Counted from the first letter of the stretch, positions 1 to 6,916 are shown. The stretch: DNA of 12,247 nt from Helicobacteraceae bacterium (GCA_003250175.1 QKHD01000360.1:1-12247), one strand, 5' to 3'. Program-made: numbers and translations. The notes: a model not told the origin generated them from the letters alone.

Positions 1-260
1 CCATGGTTGACTTTTGGGCTCCTTGGTGCGGACCTTGCCGCATGGTAGCTCCAATCGTTGACGAGCTGGTAGAAGAGTACGACGGCAAAGCAAAAATCTG
101 CAAAGTCAATACTGATGACAATCAGGATATCGCTGTAAAATACGGCATCCGATCTATCCCAAGCATTCTTTTCTTCAAAAACGGCGAACAGGTTGATACC
201 ATCGTCGGCGCAGTTGCAAAACAGGCGTTTGAACAAAAACTGAACGACCTGATCGGCTGA
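1..260 (+). CDS. trxA: Thioredoxin, 3' part (5' end outside window)
   Basis: Small cytoplasmic dithiol carrier that reduces protein disulfides and is re-reduced by thioredoxin reductase. The visible part holds the active site WCGPC (CGPC at visible residues 9-12) inside the classic DFWAPWCGPC context. The cis-proline loop SIPS follows at residues 51-54, and the protein ends in the usual amphipathic helix. The apparent ATG at position 3 is an internal codon where most thioredoxins have leucine (V-L-V-D-F-W). The real start and about 20 residues therefore lie upstream of the window. The stop is TGA at 258-260. Its presumed reductase, trxB, lies about 600 bp downstream on the same strand, so the window holds the enzyme-substrate pair. 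Identification is secure; only the 5' end is missing. Confidence 0.97.
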   Translation, partial: MVDFWAPWCGPCRMVAPIVDELVEEYDGKAKICKVNTDDNQDIAVKYGIRSIPSILFFKNGEQVDTIVGAVAKQAFEQKLNDLIG

Positions 261-274
261 GACGGTCCCATTCA

Positions 275-727
275 GTGATCGGAGGGCAGAGATCGAAACG
301 GGGCTTCCGCTCCTACCTCTTTTCCTCCTTCTTCGGTGCGGCGATGATCGCCGCCACCTATGCCTACTTTAACTACAAGTTTTCCCAATTCCACTATTTT
401 GACTTCGACAACGAACACCTCTACATGAGCCGCGATATTTTCACTCCGGAGCAGGATGACTATACGGTGCTGATCTATAGCTCCAAAAAAGACGATTTGG
501 GCCGTTTGATGAAAAAGGTCAACGAACCACACCGGTTTTTGGCCATCGACCTGGCGGGGGAGCGTGGCGAAGCCGATGCGCAGGTGGTTCGGGTCACGGC
601 GGGGATTAATACATTGCTGCCGTTGATCAACCGCTTTAAGATCATGTCGGTTCCGGTGGTTTTCGATATCAAGCGGGAAAAATTCAACCGTTTCAAACAG
701 GCCTCCAAGCTGGAATATTTCCAATAA
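275..727 (+). CDS. Membrane-anchored thioredoxin-like protein lacking the CxxC
   Basis: 150-residue protein between trxA and trxB. Residues 1-12 are basic, and about 13-33 form one hydrophobic segment, so it is probably anchored in the inner membrane with the rest in the periplasm. The soluble part follows a thioredoxin-like order: a strand (TVLIYSS, 64-70), a charged helix, a strand (RFLAIDL, 87-93), then FKIMSVPVVFDI (121-132). That last stretch matches the thioredoxin cis-proline segment (YGIRSIPSILFF in the neighbouring trxA). Where CxxC should be, the sequence reads S-S-K-K, and I see no cysteine anywhere in the protein, so it cannot be a thiol oxidoreductase. A scaffold or binding role is possible. 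The start is GTG at 275, 14 bp after the trxA stop, with no good ribosome-binding site; no other start codon precedes the membrane segment. The family name is unknown to me. The thioredoxin-fold call is inference from motif order. Confidence 0.8.
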   Translation: MIGGQRSKRGFRSYLFSSFFGAAMIAATYAYFNYKFSQFHYFDFDNEHLYMSRDIFTPEQDDYTVLIYSSKKDDLGRLMKKVNEPHRFLAIDLAGERGEADAQVVRVTAGINTLLPLINRFKIMSVPVVFDIKREKFNRFKQASKLEYFQ

Positions 728-774
728 AAGCCCATGTGGAACTTAACCCCGGCGTTAGGGGCAATTTATCAACT

Positions 775-810
775 TTGATACAAAAAAAATGTGTTACCAT
801 TCAGTAAAAT
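775..810 (+). promoter_or_regulatory. Possible trxB promoter region
   Basis: The 144-bp gap between the upstream gene and the trxB start is the longest non-coding stretch in the left operon and contains an AT-rich patch. It includes TTGATA (775-780) and a TAAAAT -10-like box (805-810). The 24-bp spacing between them is too long for a standard sigma-70 pair. In Campylobacterota the -10 box alone is often the recognisable element, so TAAAAT is the better clue. Position and composition support a promoter; the exact boxes are uncertain. Confidence 0.35.
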
Positions 811-871
811 TTCCCAAAGCAATAGGGTTGCGGACTATGGTTTTTGGAAGTTGATACCCAAAGGAGTGAAG

Positions 872-1813
872 ATGCTTGATCTGGCCATTATCGGCGGAGG
901 CCCCGCGGGTCTGACCGCCGGCCTTTACGCTACCCGTGGCGGCCTTAAAGAGGTCATCATGTTTGAAGTAGGAATGCCCGGCGGGCAGATTACCCAGAGC
1001 AGCGAAATCGAAAACTATCCCGGCGTCATCGAAGTGGTGACGGGGATGGAGCTGATGCAGGAGTGGCCCAAGCAGTGCGGTCGTTTTGGCCTGAAAACCG
1101 AAATGGATGAGGTCAAGCGCGTCAGCGAAAACAGCGACGGCACCTTTCACATCGTAACCGGTAGCGGCAAAGAGTATGACGCCATCAGCGTCATCACCTG
1201 CACCGGCAGCGTGCCTAAACGCGCAGGCTTCAAGGGTGAAGAGCAGTTTTTCGGTCGTGGGGTCAGCACCTGCGCGACTTGCGACGGCTTTTTCTACAAG
1301 GGCAAGGAAGTGGCCGTTCTGGGCGGTGGTGACACCGCGCTCGAAGAGGCCCTCTACCTGGCCAATATCGCCAGCAAGGTCTACCTGATTCACCGACGGG
1401 ACGAATTCCGTGCTTCCCCGGCCACGGTGGAGCGGGTTCAAAACAACGAAAAGATCGAGCTGATCACCAGCGTCGACGTGGATGAAGTCTATGGGGACAA
1501 GATGGGGGTAACCGGTGTGCGTGTCATCTCCAAAAAAGACGGCAGCGTGCGTGAGATTAACGTGCCGGGTGTCTTTACCTTTGTGGGTCGTGACGTGAAA
1601 AATGACGTCATCAAGACCGAAAACGGTTTCTTGTGCGACGTGAACGCCGCCGGCGAAGTGATCGTCGACCTCAAGATGCAGACATCCAAAAAAGGGTTGT
1701 TTGCCGCCGGCGACATGCGTATCGATGCACCAAAACAGGTTGTCTGTGCCGCCGGTGACGGGGCAACAGCCGCCATTAATGCCATCAGCTATGTTGATGA
1801 ATACAAGGGTTAA
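872..1813 (+). CDS. trxB: Thioredoxin reductase
   Basis: NADPH-dependent FAD flavoenzyme that reduces thioredoxin in the cytoplasm; the neighbouring trxA is its likely substrate. The 313-residue length is typical of the low-molecular-weight bacterial type. Visible motifs, in order: FAD-binding GGGPAG (8-13), GGQITQSSEIENYPG (37-51), the redox-active CATC followed by D (134-138), NADPH-binding GGGDTA (151-156), HRRDEFRA (174-181), and the second FAD motif GLFAAGD (275-281). The start is ATG 872, with AAGGAG at 861-866 just upstream. The frame stays open to an earlier GTG at 791, but that would add 27 residues ahead of the normal N-terminus without a ribosome-binding site, so I reject it. Another flavoprotein of the same fold is very unlikely given the CATC-D motif. 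Confidence 0.97.
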   Translation: MLDLAIIGGGPAGLTAGLYATRGGLKEVIMFEVGMPGGQITQSSEIENYPGVIEVVTGMELMQEWPKQCGRFGLKTEMDEVKRVSENSDGTFHIVTGSGKEYDAISVITCTGSVPKRAGFKGEEQFFGRGVSTCATCDGFFYKGKEVAVLGGGDTALEEALYLANIASKVYLIHRRDEFRASPATVERVQNNEKIELITSVDVDEVYGDKMGVTGVRVISKKDGSVREINVPGVFTFVGRDVKNDVIKTENGFLCDVNAAGEVIVDLKMQTSKKGLFAAGDMRIDAPKQVVCAAGDGATAAINAISYVDEYKG

Positions 1814-1819
1814 CGAGGA

Positions 1820-2590
1820 ATGATTAAAACAGGAGTTTTCGGAGCAGGGGGCCGGGTAGGGCGCCTGCTGGTTGACGGTATCAACAAAGATCCCAAGCTG
1901 GTGCTTTCATCGGCCTATGTACGAAGCGAGATCGGCTTTTCCGTTCCGGCGGAGACGCTGGTCACCAACGAGATGAAGACCTTTTTGGATGCGAGCGATC
2001 TGATTATCGATTTTACGCTTCCGGAGGCGACGGAGGAGTTGCTGGCAACCGCCATCGAGTCCTCTCCCACGCCACTGGTGATCGGTACCACAGGCTTAAG
2101 CAGCCATCAGCAGAACCTCATGAAAGAGGCGGCGCTGAAGATGCCGATTTTGTATGCGACCAATATGTCCGTGGGTGTGGCACTGCTTAACAAGCTGGTC
2201 TATATGGCCAGCAAATCCCTTCCGGATTTCGATATCGAAATCGTGGAGATGCATCACCGCTTTAAAAAAGACGCCCCCAGCGGCACGGCCCTGACCCTGG
2301 CGGAATCCGCCGCCAAGGGGCGGGACTGGAACCTCGACGAGGTTCGCGTCAGCGGCCGCGACGGCAATATCGGTGAGCGAACCGATAAAGAGATCGCCGT
2401 CATGGCCCTGCGCGGCGGCGATATCGTGGGGGAACACACCGTGGGCTATTATGCCGACGGCGAGTTTATCCGCCTCAGCCATACCGCAACCAACCGAAAC
2501 ACCTTTGCCAACGGGGCGATCCGCGCCGGAAAATGGCTTGTCGACCAACCAAACGGTCTCTACTCCATCCAGGATTTTTTACAACTCTAA
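1820..2590 (+). CDS. dapB: 4-hydroxy-tetrahydrodipicolinate reductase
   Basis: NAD(P)H-dependent reductase of the diaminopimelate/lysine pathway; its product feeds lysine and peptidoglycan cross-links. The 256-residue length is normal for the family. The N-terminal Rossmann motif GAGGRVGR lies at 8-15 and GTTG at 89-92. The substrate-binding signature MHHRFKKDAPSGTA lies at 144-157, with catalytic His145/His146 and Lys150. The C-terminal half returns to the dinucleotide-binding domain (LSHTATNRNTFANGAIRAGKWL). The ATG at 1820 lies 7 bp after the trxB stop and has GAGGA just before it. It is followed by purF after 15 bp. The dapB-purF order is one I recall from Campylobacter. All key residues are present, so it should be functional. 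Confidence 0.97.
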   Translation: MIKTGVFGAGGRVGRLLVDGINKDPKLVLSSAYVRSEIGFSVPAETLVTNEMKTFLDASDLIIDFTLPEATEELLATAIESSPTPLVIGTTGLSSHQQNLMKEAALKMPILYATNMSVGVALLNKLVYMASKSLPDFDIEIVEMHHRFKKDAPSGTALTLAESAAKGRDWNLDEVRVSGRDGNIGERTDKEIAVMALRGGDIVGEHTVGYYADGEFIRLSHTATNRNTFANGAIRAGKWLVDQPNGLYSIQDFLQL

Positions 2591-2605
2591 CTAAGGGATA
2601 TTTGC

Positions 2606-3439
2606 GTGCATAGCCTCAACGAAAAATGTGCAGTCGTCGGAATTTTTAATGAAACCAATGCGGCCAAAATGGCCTACCTCTCCCTCTTTGCCATGCAGCA
2701 CCGCGGCCAGGAGGCCAGCGGGATCAGCAGCAGCGACGGCAAGAACATCCACACCATCAAAGACCGCGGTCTGGTCAGCCAGATTTTCGACGATGTGCAG
2801 ATTGCCAAGCTCAAGGGGAACATGGCCGTCGGCCACAACCGTTACTCCACCGCCGGTGACGACTCGATTCTGGATGCCCAGCCGGTATTTGCACGCTACG
2901 ATCTGGGCGAGATGTCCGTGGTGCACAACGGCAATCTGACCAACGCCAAAGAGGTCCGCAACGCCCTGATCAAAGAGGGGGCGATTTTCCAATCCTCCAT
3001 GGATACGGAGAACATGATCCACCTGATTGCCCGCTGCACCAAAGACCGCCTTAAAGACCGGATTCTGACTGCCCTGGCGCAGGTCAAAGGGGCCTATTCC
3101 TTTATCTTTCTTAGCCGCACCAAGATGTTTGCGGCCCGCGACCCCCACGGCTTTCGACCCCTCTCCCTGGGTAAAATCGGCGACGGCTATATCGTGGCCA
3201 GCGAAACCTGCGCCTTTGATCTGATCGGTGCAACATTTATCCGAGACGTCGAGCCGGGCGAACTGCTGATTTTTGAAGAGGGCAAAGAGCCGGTCTCCGT
3301 CAAATTTGCCGAACCGACACCTAAAAAATGCATCTTCGAACAGATCTACTTTGCCCGTCCGGACAGCATGGTTTTCGGTGAATCCGTCTATGCCGTACGT
3401 AAAGAGCTGGGGGACCCGCATTTTTCGGAGCCAAGCTGA
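2606..3439 (+). pseudogene. purF: Amidophosphoribosyltransferase, N-terminal part of a broken gene
   Basis: PurF makes 5-phosphoribosylamine from PRPP and glutamine, the committing step of purine synthesis. This reading frame gives 277 residues and covers the Ntn glutaminase domain. It has a seven-residue propeptide ending in K, then nucleophile Cys8 (CAVVGIF), GHNRYSTAG (76-84), HNGN (107-110), DTE (133-135), DPHGFRPL (179-186) and ASETCAFDLIGA. Cys242 (KKCIFEQIYFARPDS) corresponds to a ligand of the Fe-S cluster in Bacillus-type enzymes. Homology runs through VFGESVYAVRKELG (to about 3412). After that the frame reads DPHFSEPS and stops at 3437-3439, whereas a complete PurF would have roughly 180 more residues. 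The start is GTG 2606 with TAAGGGA upstream; it places the propeptide and Cys8 correctly. The rest of the gene is found further downstream in another frame. Confidence 0.9.
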
Positions 3440-3497
3440 CCAAGATGGTCCGATTGTACCATATCTTGGCACACAAAGGAAGCGGCGGGGGGACTAA
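3413..3497 (+). other. purF: Scrambled segment interrupting purF
   Basis: The two conserved halves of purF are joined by about 85 bp that does not encode the expected stretch (a linker, then the conserved '(V/I)P(V/I)PDSG...GYAE' region of the phosphoribosyltransferase domain). The distance is close to what about 30 missing residues would need, so this looks like replacement or multiple small errors rather than a large insertion. The upstream frame stops at 3437. The frame that continues into the 3' half opens at about 3413 but hits TAA at 3495-3497. It reads ADQDGPIVPYLGT, only a faint echo of the expected sequence. The third frame is open but unlike PurF. The segment also holds an inverted repeat and a run of six G (3485-3492 region). 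Confidence 0.8.
3440..3469 (+). repeat. Inverted repeat inside the scrambled purF segment
   Basis: CCAAGAT (3440-3446) pairs with ATCTTGG (3463-3469). GGT (3447-3449) pairs with ACC (3458-3460), leaving a 2-nt bulge and an 8-nt loop. It lies wholly inside the non-homologous part of purF, and no T-run follows, so it is not a terminator. It could be a scar, a folding artefact that disturbed sequencing, or chance. Confidence 0.45.
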
Positions 3498-3953
3498 GGT
3501 GCGGAAGCGAGCGGGATTCCCTTTGAGTTCGGGATTATGCGTAACCACTACGTCGGTCGTACCTTTATCGAGCCGCTGCAGGAGATTCGCGACCTCAAGG
3601 TCAAAATGAAGTTGAGCCCGATCAAGAGCATAATTGCCGGCAAACGCATCGTGGTGATTGATGACAGTATCGTGCGGGGAACCACCAGCCGTAAGATCGT
3701 CTCCCTGCTCCGTGACGCCGGGGCCAAAGAGATTCACATGCGTATCGCTTCGCCCGCAGTTAAACACCCCTGTTTTTACGGGATCGATACACCGGAAGAA
3801 AAAGAGCTCATCAGCAACCGCATGAGCACGGAAGAGATTCGTCAGTACATCGGTGCGGACAGCCTCTCCTTCCTCTCCATCCAATCCCTGTGCAAAAGCA
3901 GTAACGACCAGGACGATCACTGCCTGGCCTGTTTTGACGGGAAGTATTTCTAA
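3498..3953 (+). pseudogene. purF: Amidophosphoribosyltransferase, C-terminal part of a broken gene
   Basis: Continuation of purF in a different frame from the N-terminal half. Recognisable homology starts at GAEASGIPFEFGI (3498-3536), directly after an in-frame TAA, and continues through MRNHYVGRTFIEP. It contains the PRPP-binding loop IVVIDDSIVRGTTS (about residues 38-51 counted from Met 3537). It also has HPCFYGID (Cys79) and the closing DHCLACFDGKYF pair (Cys129, Cys132); these match the remaining Fe-S ligands of Bacillus-type PurF. The first ATG (3537) falls where other PurF proteins have an internal Ile/Val, and no ribosome-binding site precedes it. It is therefore unlikely to be a genuine separate start. 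The preserved 3' half, with no other damage, implies either a very recent lesion or a sequence error at the junction. Confidence 0.9.
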
Positions 3954-3962
3954 GTTTTGATG

Positions 3963-4002
3963 GCACGCCGATTCCGGCATGTTCCACTGCAAGGGGGCGT
4001 GC
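3963..4002 (+). promoter_or_regulatory. Hairpin covering the ribosome-binding site of the radical SAM gene
   Basis: GCACGCC (3963-3969) is the exact reverse complement of GGCGTGC (3996-4002), a 7-bp GC-rich stem with a 26-nt loop. The 3' arm ends one base before the ATG at 4004 and overlaps the purine-rich AAGGGGG (3991-3997) that serves as ribosome-binding site. Folding in the mRNA could lower translation initiation. The 50-bp gap after purF holds nothing else that I can recognise. Function is inference. Confidence 0.4.
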
Positions 4003-4003
4003 A

Positions 4004-4966
4004 ATGAAAGATATTCTGACCTTTGGTCGCTACCTGACGCGCCGTTATGGCGAGCGGGTCTATAAAATCTCCCTCAATCTCTCCGGATTTACCTGCCCCA
4101 ATATCGACGGGCGGGTCGCCAGAGGCGGTTGTACCTACTGCGATAACGAATCCTTCAGTCCCAACCTCTCCGGAGGGAAAAAGCGCTTTTTCCTCAGCCC
4201 CGACACGGTTGATAATCCTCTCTTGGAACAGCAGCTACGGGAAATAACCGTGCAGTACGAAGGCTCCAAGCAGCATTTTACGCGTGATTATGGGGTGAGG
4301 AAGTACATCGCCTACTTTCAGTCCTTTTCCAACACCTATGCCCCCCTGGAGACGCTAAAGGCCCTCTATGAAAAAGCCTTGGCCTATGAGGACGTGGTGG
4401 CGATCAGCATCGGAACCCGGGCCGATTGTGTGGATGATGCCCTCTTTGAATATCTGGCTGCTCTGCAGGAGCGAACCGGCAAGGATGTCTGGGTAGAGTT
4501 CGGGGTACAGAGTGTTTTTGACGAGACCCTGCAAAAGATCAACCGGGGCGAGAGCTATGCCCAGTCGGAAGCGGCGATTACTAAGGCAAAAAAAGCGGGG
4601 CTAAACGTGTGTGCCCACATGATTTTTGGTCTTATTGGCGAGACTCCGGAGATGATGGTGGCATCCACCAAAAAAGTAGCAGAGCTGGGGATCGATGCCA
4701 TCAAGTTTCACCCCTGCTATGTGGTTAAAAATACCATCCTCGCCAATGAATATGCGGCCGGAAAATTCACCCCCATATCCCAGGAAAGTTACGTCGAGAC
4801 CTTGGTGCAGGCCATCAAGGTTCTTCCGGAGGATGTGGTCGTGCAGCGGGTGAGTGCGGGGATTGCCAACGAGACATTGATTGCCCCTGCCTGGTGCGGC
4901 GAGAGTAAAAACCGCCAGATGGCGGTGATTAAAAAGGCGCTGGCCGCCCAGGGACTTCGCTACTAA
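4004..4966 (+). CDS. Radical SAM protein, TIGR01212/YhcC family
   Basis: 320-residue radical S-adenosylmethionine enzyme. The cluster-binding cysteines are Cys31, Cys43 and Cys46 in FTCPNIDGRVARGGCTYC, the unusual wide spacing (C-x11-C-x2-C) of the TIGR01212 group that includes E. coli YhcC and Bacillus YtqA. Other family features are the opening TFGRYLTRRYGERVYKI, AISIGTRADC, WVEFGVQSVFDETLQKINRG and the GLIGET and KFHPC segments. Length is normal. To my knowledge the family's substrate is not firmly settled, so I give no reaction or gene symbol. The ATG at 4004 is preceded by AAGGGGG, partly inside a predicted hairpin. It ends the left-hand + strand run; its TAA (4964-4966) overlaps the stop codon of the opposing outer-membrane gene. 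A second role in the upstream purine or lysine pathways is not indicated. Confidence 0.93.
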   Translation: MKDILTFGRYLTRRYGERVYKISLNLSGFTCPNIDGRVARGGCTYCDNESFSPNLSGGKKRFFLSPDTVDNPLLEQQLREITVQYEGSKQHFTRDYGVRKYIAYFQSFSNTYAPLETLKALYEKALAYEDVVAISIGTRADCVDDALFEYLAALQERTGKDVWVEFGVQSVFDETLQKINRGESYAQSEAAITKAKKAGLNVCAHMIFGLIGETPEMMVASTKKVAELGIDAIKFHPCYVVKNTILANEYAAGKFTPISQESYVETLVQAIKVLPEDVVVQRVSAGIANETLIAPAWCGESKNRQMAVIKKALAAQGLRY

Positions 4967-5685
4967 AAGTGGTAGTTCAGACCGATGCCCACACCGTTTA
5001 GGCGTTGGGAGGTTTTTCGCAGGTAGCTGCCCCGAGTAATGTCCTGAAACTCCCGTTCCCTCATCTCATACGACACCGTGAAACTCACACGGCGACCCAT
5101 CTGAAAAAGTGTACCGATCCCCAGAATGTAGTCGTTGGCCAGGATCGTATCGCTTTCATAGTTGGCGGCATAATCCTGACCGACATCAAAGAGACTGACC
5201 CCCACCCCGATTTTGATAAAGGGGATCAGGTTATCGGGGCTGCTCTCCTGGTAGAGGTTGCCCATGGCGAAGGAGTAGCTTAGATCCAGCCCCCGTCCGG
5301 AGCCAAACTCCGGTTCGCTCAGACTGTCCTGATAGGAGAAGCTCCGAAAGGGGACGACGGCCAGTTCGATCCGGTCACCGCCCATGGTACCGTAGCCAAA
5401 GACCATGCTGACATCCTGGTCGGCCAGTTTGATCGTATCTTCACGGTAAATGGCTTCGCTCAGCTGGGTTCTGGCGGTCTCTTCCCCGGTGGCATAGCGT
5501 CCGGAAAAGCCCGCGTACCACCGGCTAAAGGGCTCCGGACGCACCACCGGTGCCGGCAGCGTGAGCTTGGCTCCGGAGTAGACAATGCTCTGTTGTGAGG
5601 GGGCGTAGACCCGGCGTTTTTCTGCGGGTGCTGCCAGGAGCAGGGCAGGTAACAGGAGCAGCCAGACGGGTAGGAAAAAACGCAT
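4963..5685 (-). CDS. Predicted outer-membrane beta-barrel protein
   Basis: About 240 residues. The N-terminus MRFFLPVWLLLLPALLLAAPA is a clear Sec signal peptide, probably cut after the LLLAA stretch. The mature part is rich in alternating polar/hydrophobic strands with aromatic residues (RWYAGFSGRYATGE, DVSMVFGYGTMGGD, FIKIGVGVSLFDVG, YILGIGTLFQMG, VSFTVSYEMRER). It ends in GIGLNYHF, and the terminal Phe is the usual outer-membrane assembly signal. This resembles small 8- to 10-strand porin-like or OmpA/OmpW-type barrels, but I cannot assign a family. I chose ATG 5685 because AGGA sits at a good distance before it. ATG 5691 (two residues longer) and an ATG-less extension to 5733 are also open, but the latter overlaps the upstream gene and delays the signal peptide. 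It is the last gene of the - strand operon. Confidence 0.8.
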   Translation of the reverse strand: MRFFLPVWLLLLPALLLAAPAEKRRVYAPSQQSIVYSGAKLTLPAPVVRPEPFSRWYAGFSGRYATGEETARTQLSEAIYREDTIKLADQDVSMVFGYGTMGGDRIELAVVPFRSFSYQDSLSEPEFGSGRGLDLSYSFAMGNLYQESSPDNLIPFIKIGVGVSLFDVGQDYAANYESDTILANDYILGIGTLFQMGRRVSFTVSYEMREREFQDITRGSYLRKTSQRLNGVGIGLNYHF

Positions 5686-5692
5686 CGGCATC

Positions 5693-6217
5693 CTACTGAC
5701 AGAAGGTAAAGAGGTAGAGATGGGTGTTCTCAACCTCTTTGATGCGGGGGAGGGAGAGGTAGATGGCTTCGCTCTCGCCGGGGGCCAGTACGCTCTTTAG
5801 CTCCACCAGGTCATAGACGGAGGTCGTTTTAAGGGACTTCAGCCACGGTACGAGGGGCTGATCCATTTTCTTGGGAAAGGCCATGGCCATGATGCGGCAC
5901 GCGGCCAGGGGACGATGGGAGTCGTTGGTGACAGCACCTTTGATGATCGCCTTATCGATAAAACGCAACTGTTTGACCTCTTTATCCGCAAGATGGTTGG
6001 CCTTGACGTAGGTTTCCACGAAAAAGTAGCCGACAATCGGTCCGGAGACAAAGGTCATAACCGTGAGGAGGGAAAAGAGGGAGAAGAACAGAAACTGCTT
6101 GCGCACCATGTAGGTAATAACGGTGAGCAGCAGCCAGAAAAAAAACCCGATCAGGAGGGCAAAATAGTGCAGGTAGGAGAGGGAGTGGATAACGGAATCA
6201 ACAATAGCGTGCGGCAC
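5693..6217 (-). CDS. Two-TM membrane protein, DUF2393-like
   Basis: 174-residue protein of unknown function. Two long hydrophobic segments at about residues 15-37 and 42-66 are separated by a short basic turn (MVRKQ), so both ends lie on the same side of the membrane. The remainder is a soluble domain of roughly 100 residues. Its pattern is FIDKAIIKGAVTNDSHRPLAACRIMAMAF (87-114), then LAPGESEAIYLSLP (144-157), then a final LYLFTFCQ strand. This strand pattern resembles the Ig-like domain of DUF2393/FxLYD-type proteins found in Campylobacterota; the family assignment is from memory and tentative. The start is GTG 6217 with a strong purine tract AAGGAGGGGGA just before it, 15 bp after the hisIE stop. 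Its stop (5693-5695) is two bases from the next possible start, implying co-translation with the barrel protein. Confidence 0.8.
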   Translation of the reverse strand: MPHAIVDSVIHSLSYLHYFALLIGFFFWLLLTVITYMVRKQFLFFSLFSLLTVMTFVSGPIVGYFFVETYVKANHLADKEVKQLRFIDKAIIKGAVTNDSHRPLAACRIMAMAFPKKMDQPLVPWLKSLKTTSVYDLVELKSVLAPGESEAIYLSLPRIKEVENTHLYLFTFCQ

Positions 6218-6232
6218 TCCCCCTCCTTGGCT

Positions 6233-6916
6233 TTAGTCGGCGCGACTGTTTTTTTCCTCAATCCCGCTGAGGCCTTCGCGTCGGGCGAGCTCCTGTTTGA
6301 TCCGGTCGGGACTGATGTTCATGGATGCCAGAGCAACCAATGAGTGGAAGAGCAGGTCTGCCGCTTCGTAGATGGCTTCGGTCTCATCTTTGTCTTTAAC
6401 AGCCAAGGCCAGTTCACCCGCCTCCTCGATCACCTTTTTCAAGATAGTCGTGTCGCCTTTACTAAAGAGCTTGGCCACGTAGGAGCTTTTGGGGTCCTGG
6501 TTTCGGCGCTCGAGAATCGTGTGGTAGAGACGGTCCACAATGGAGTAGGCCGCGCTCATATCCTGAATCGGTTCTGCGGTAGTTTCGCCGCTGTCCAGGT
6601 CTTTAAAAAAGCAGCTGACACGACCGGTATGGCAGGCTGCCCCGCCATGCTGGATCACTTTGAGCAGCAGGGTGTCGCTATCGCAATCGAGCAGGATGTT
6701 TTTAACCTCCTGCACATTGCCGCTCTCCTCGCCCTTTTTCCATTGGCGCTGCTTGCTTCTTGAAAAGTAGTGGGCATAGCGGGTCTGGAGGGTCTTCTCC
6801 AGCGCCTCTTTGTCCATATAGGCGAGCATCAGCACGTCGCCGCTTTGCGCATCCTGGGCAATGGCCGGGATAAGGGGTGACTTATCCCAGTCGATGGAGG
6901 CGAGCAGAGAGGCCAT
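6233..6916 (-). CDS. hisIE: Bifunctional phosphoribosyl-AMP cyclohydrolase / phosphoribosyl-ATP pyrophosphatase
   Basis: Catalyses steps two and three of histidine biosynthesis. The 227-residue fusion has the HisI cyclohydrolase domain first (about 12-105). It shows FSRSKQRQWKKGEESGN (51-67), the metal-binding DCDSD (77-81) and CHTGRVSC (95-102), whose cysteines bind zinc. The HisE pyrophosphatase domain follows (about 125-215), with KKVIEEAGELALAV (160-173) and the EAADLLFH helix (184-191) carrying the Mg-binding acidic residues. Both sites look intact. The ATG at 6916 overlaps the TGA of the SPFH gene (TGATG), so translation is probably coupled to it. No other his gene lies in the window. 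Placing it after ilvE and an SPFH gene is a mixed arrangement rather than a dedicated his operon. Confidence 0.97.
   Translation of the reverse strand: MASLLASIDWDKSPLIPAIAQDAQSGDVLMLAYMDKEALEKTLQTRYAHYFSRSKQRQWKKGEESGNVQEVKNILLDCDSDTLLLKVIQHGGAACHTGRVSCFFKDLDSGETTAEPIQDMSAAYSIVDRLYHTILERRNQDPKSSYVAKLFSKGDTTILKKVIEEAGELALAVKDKDETEAIYEAADLLFHSLVALASMNISPDRIKQELARREGLSGIEEKNSRAD

Noticed and set aside
747..761. CCCC-7 nt-GGGG as a terminator before trxB
   Set aside because: Only a 4-bp stem with a competing TAAC/GTTA pairing and no T-run after it.
791..871. N-terminal extension of trxB from GTG 791
   Set aside because: Adds 27 residues not found in thioredoxin reductases and has no ribosome-binding site; ATG 872 has AAGGAG and gives the standard N-terminus.
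3440..3469. CRISPR repeat or integron attC site
   Set aside because: A single palindrome, no repeated unit or spacers nearby, no integrase or cas gene in the window.
2591..3472. 293-codon open frame on the - strand opposite purF
   Set aside because: Antisense shadow of the conserved PurF N-terminal half; no motif, and it would sit against the direction of all neighbours.
3413..3536. A small mobile element, intron or intein inserted in purF
   Set aside because: The segment is about the length of the PurF residues it replaces, has no flanking duplication and is far too short for such elements.
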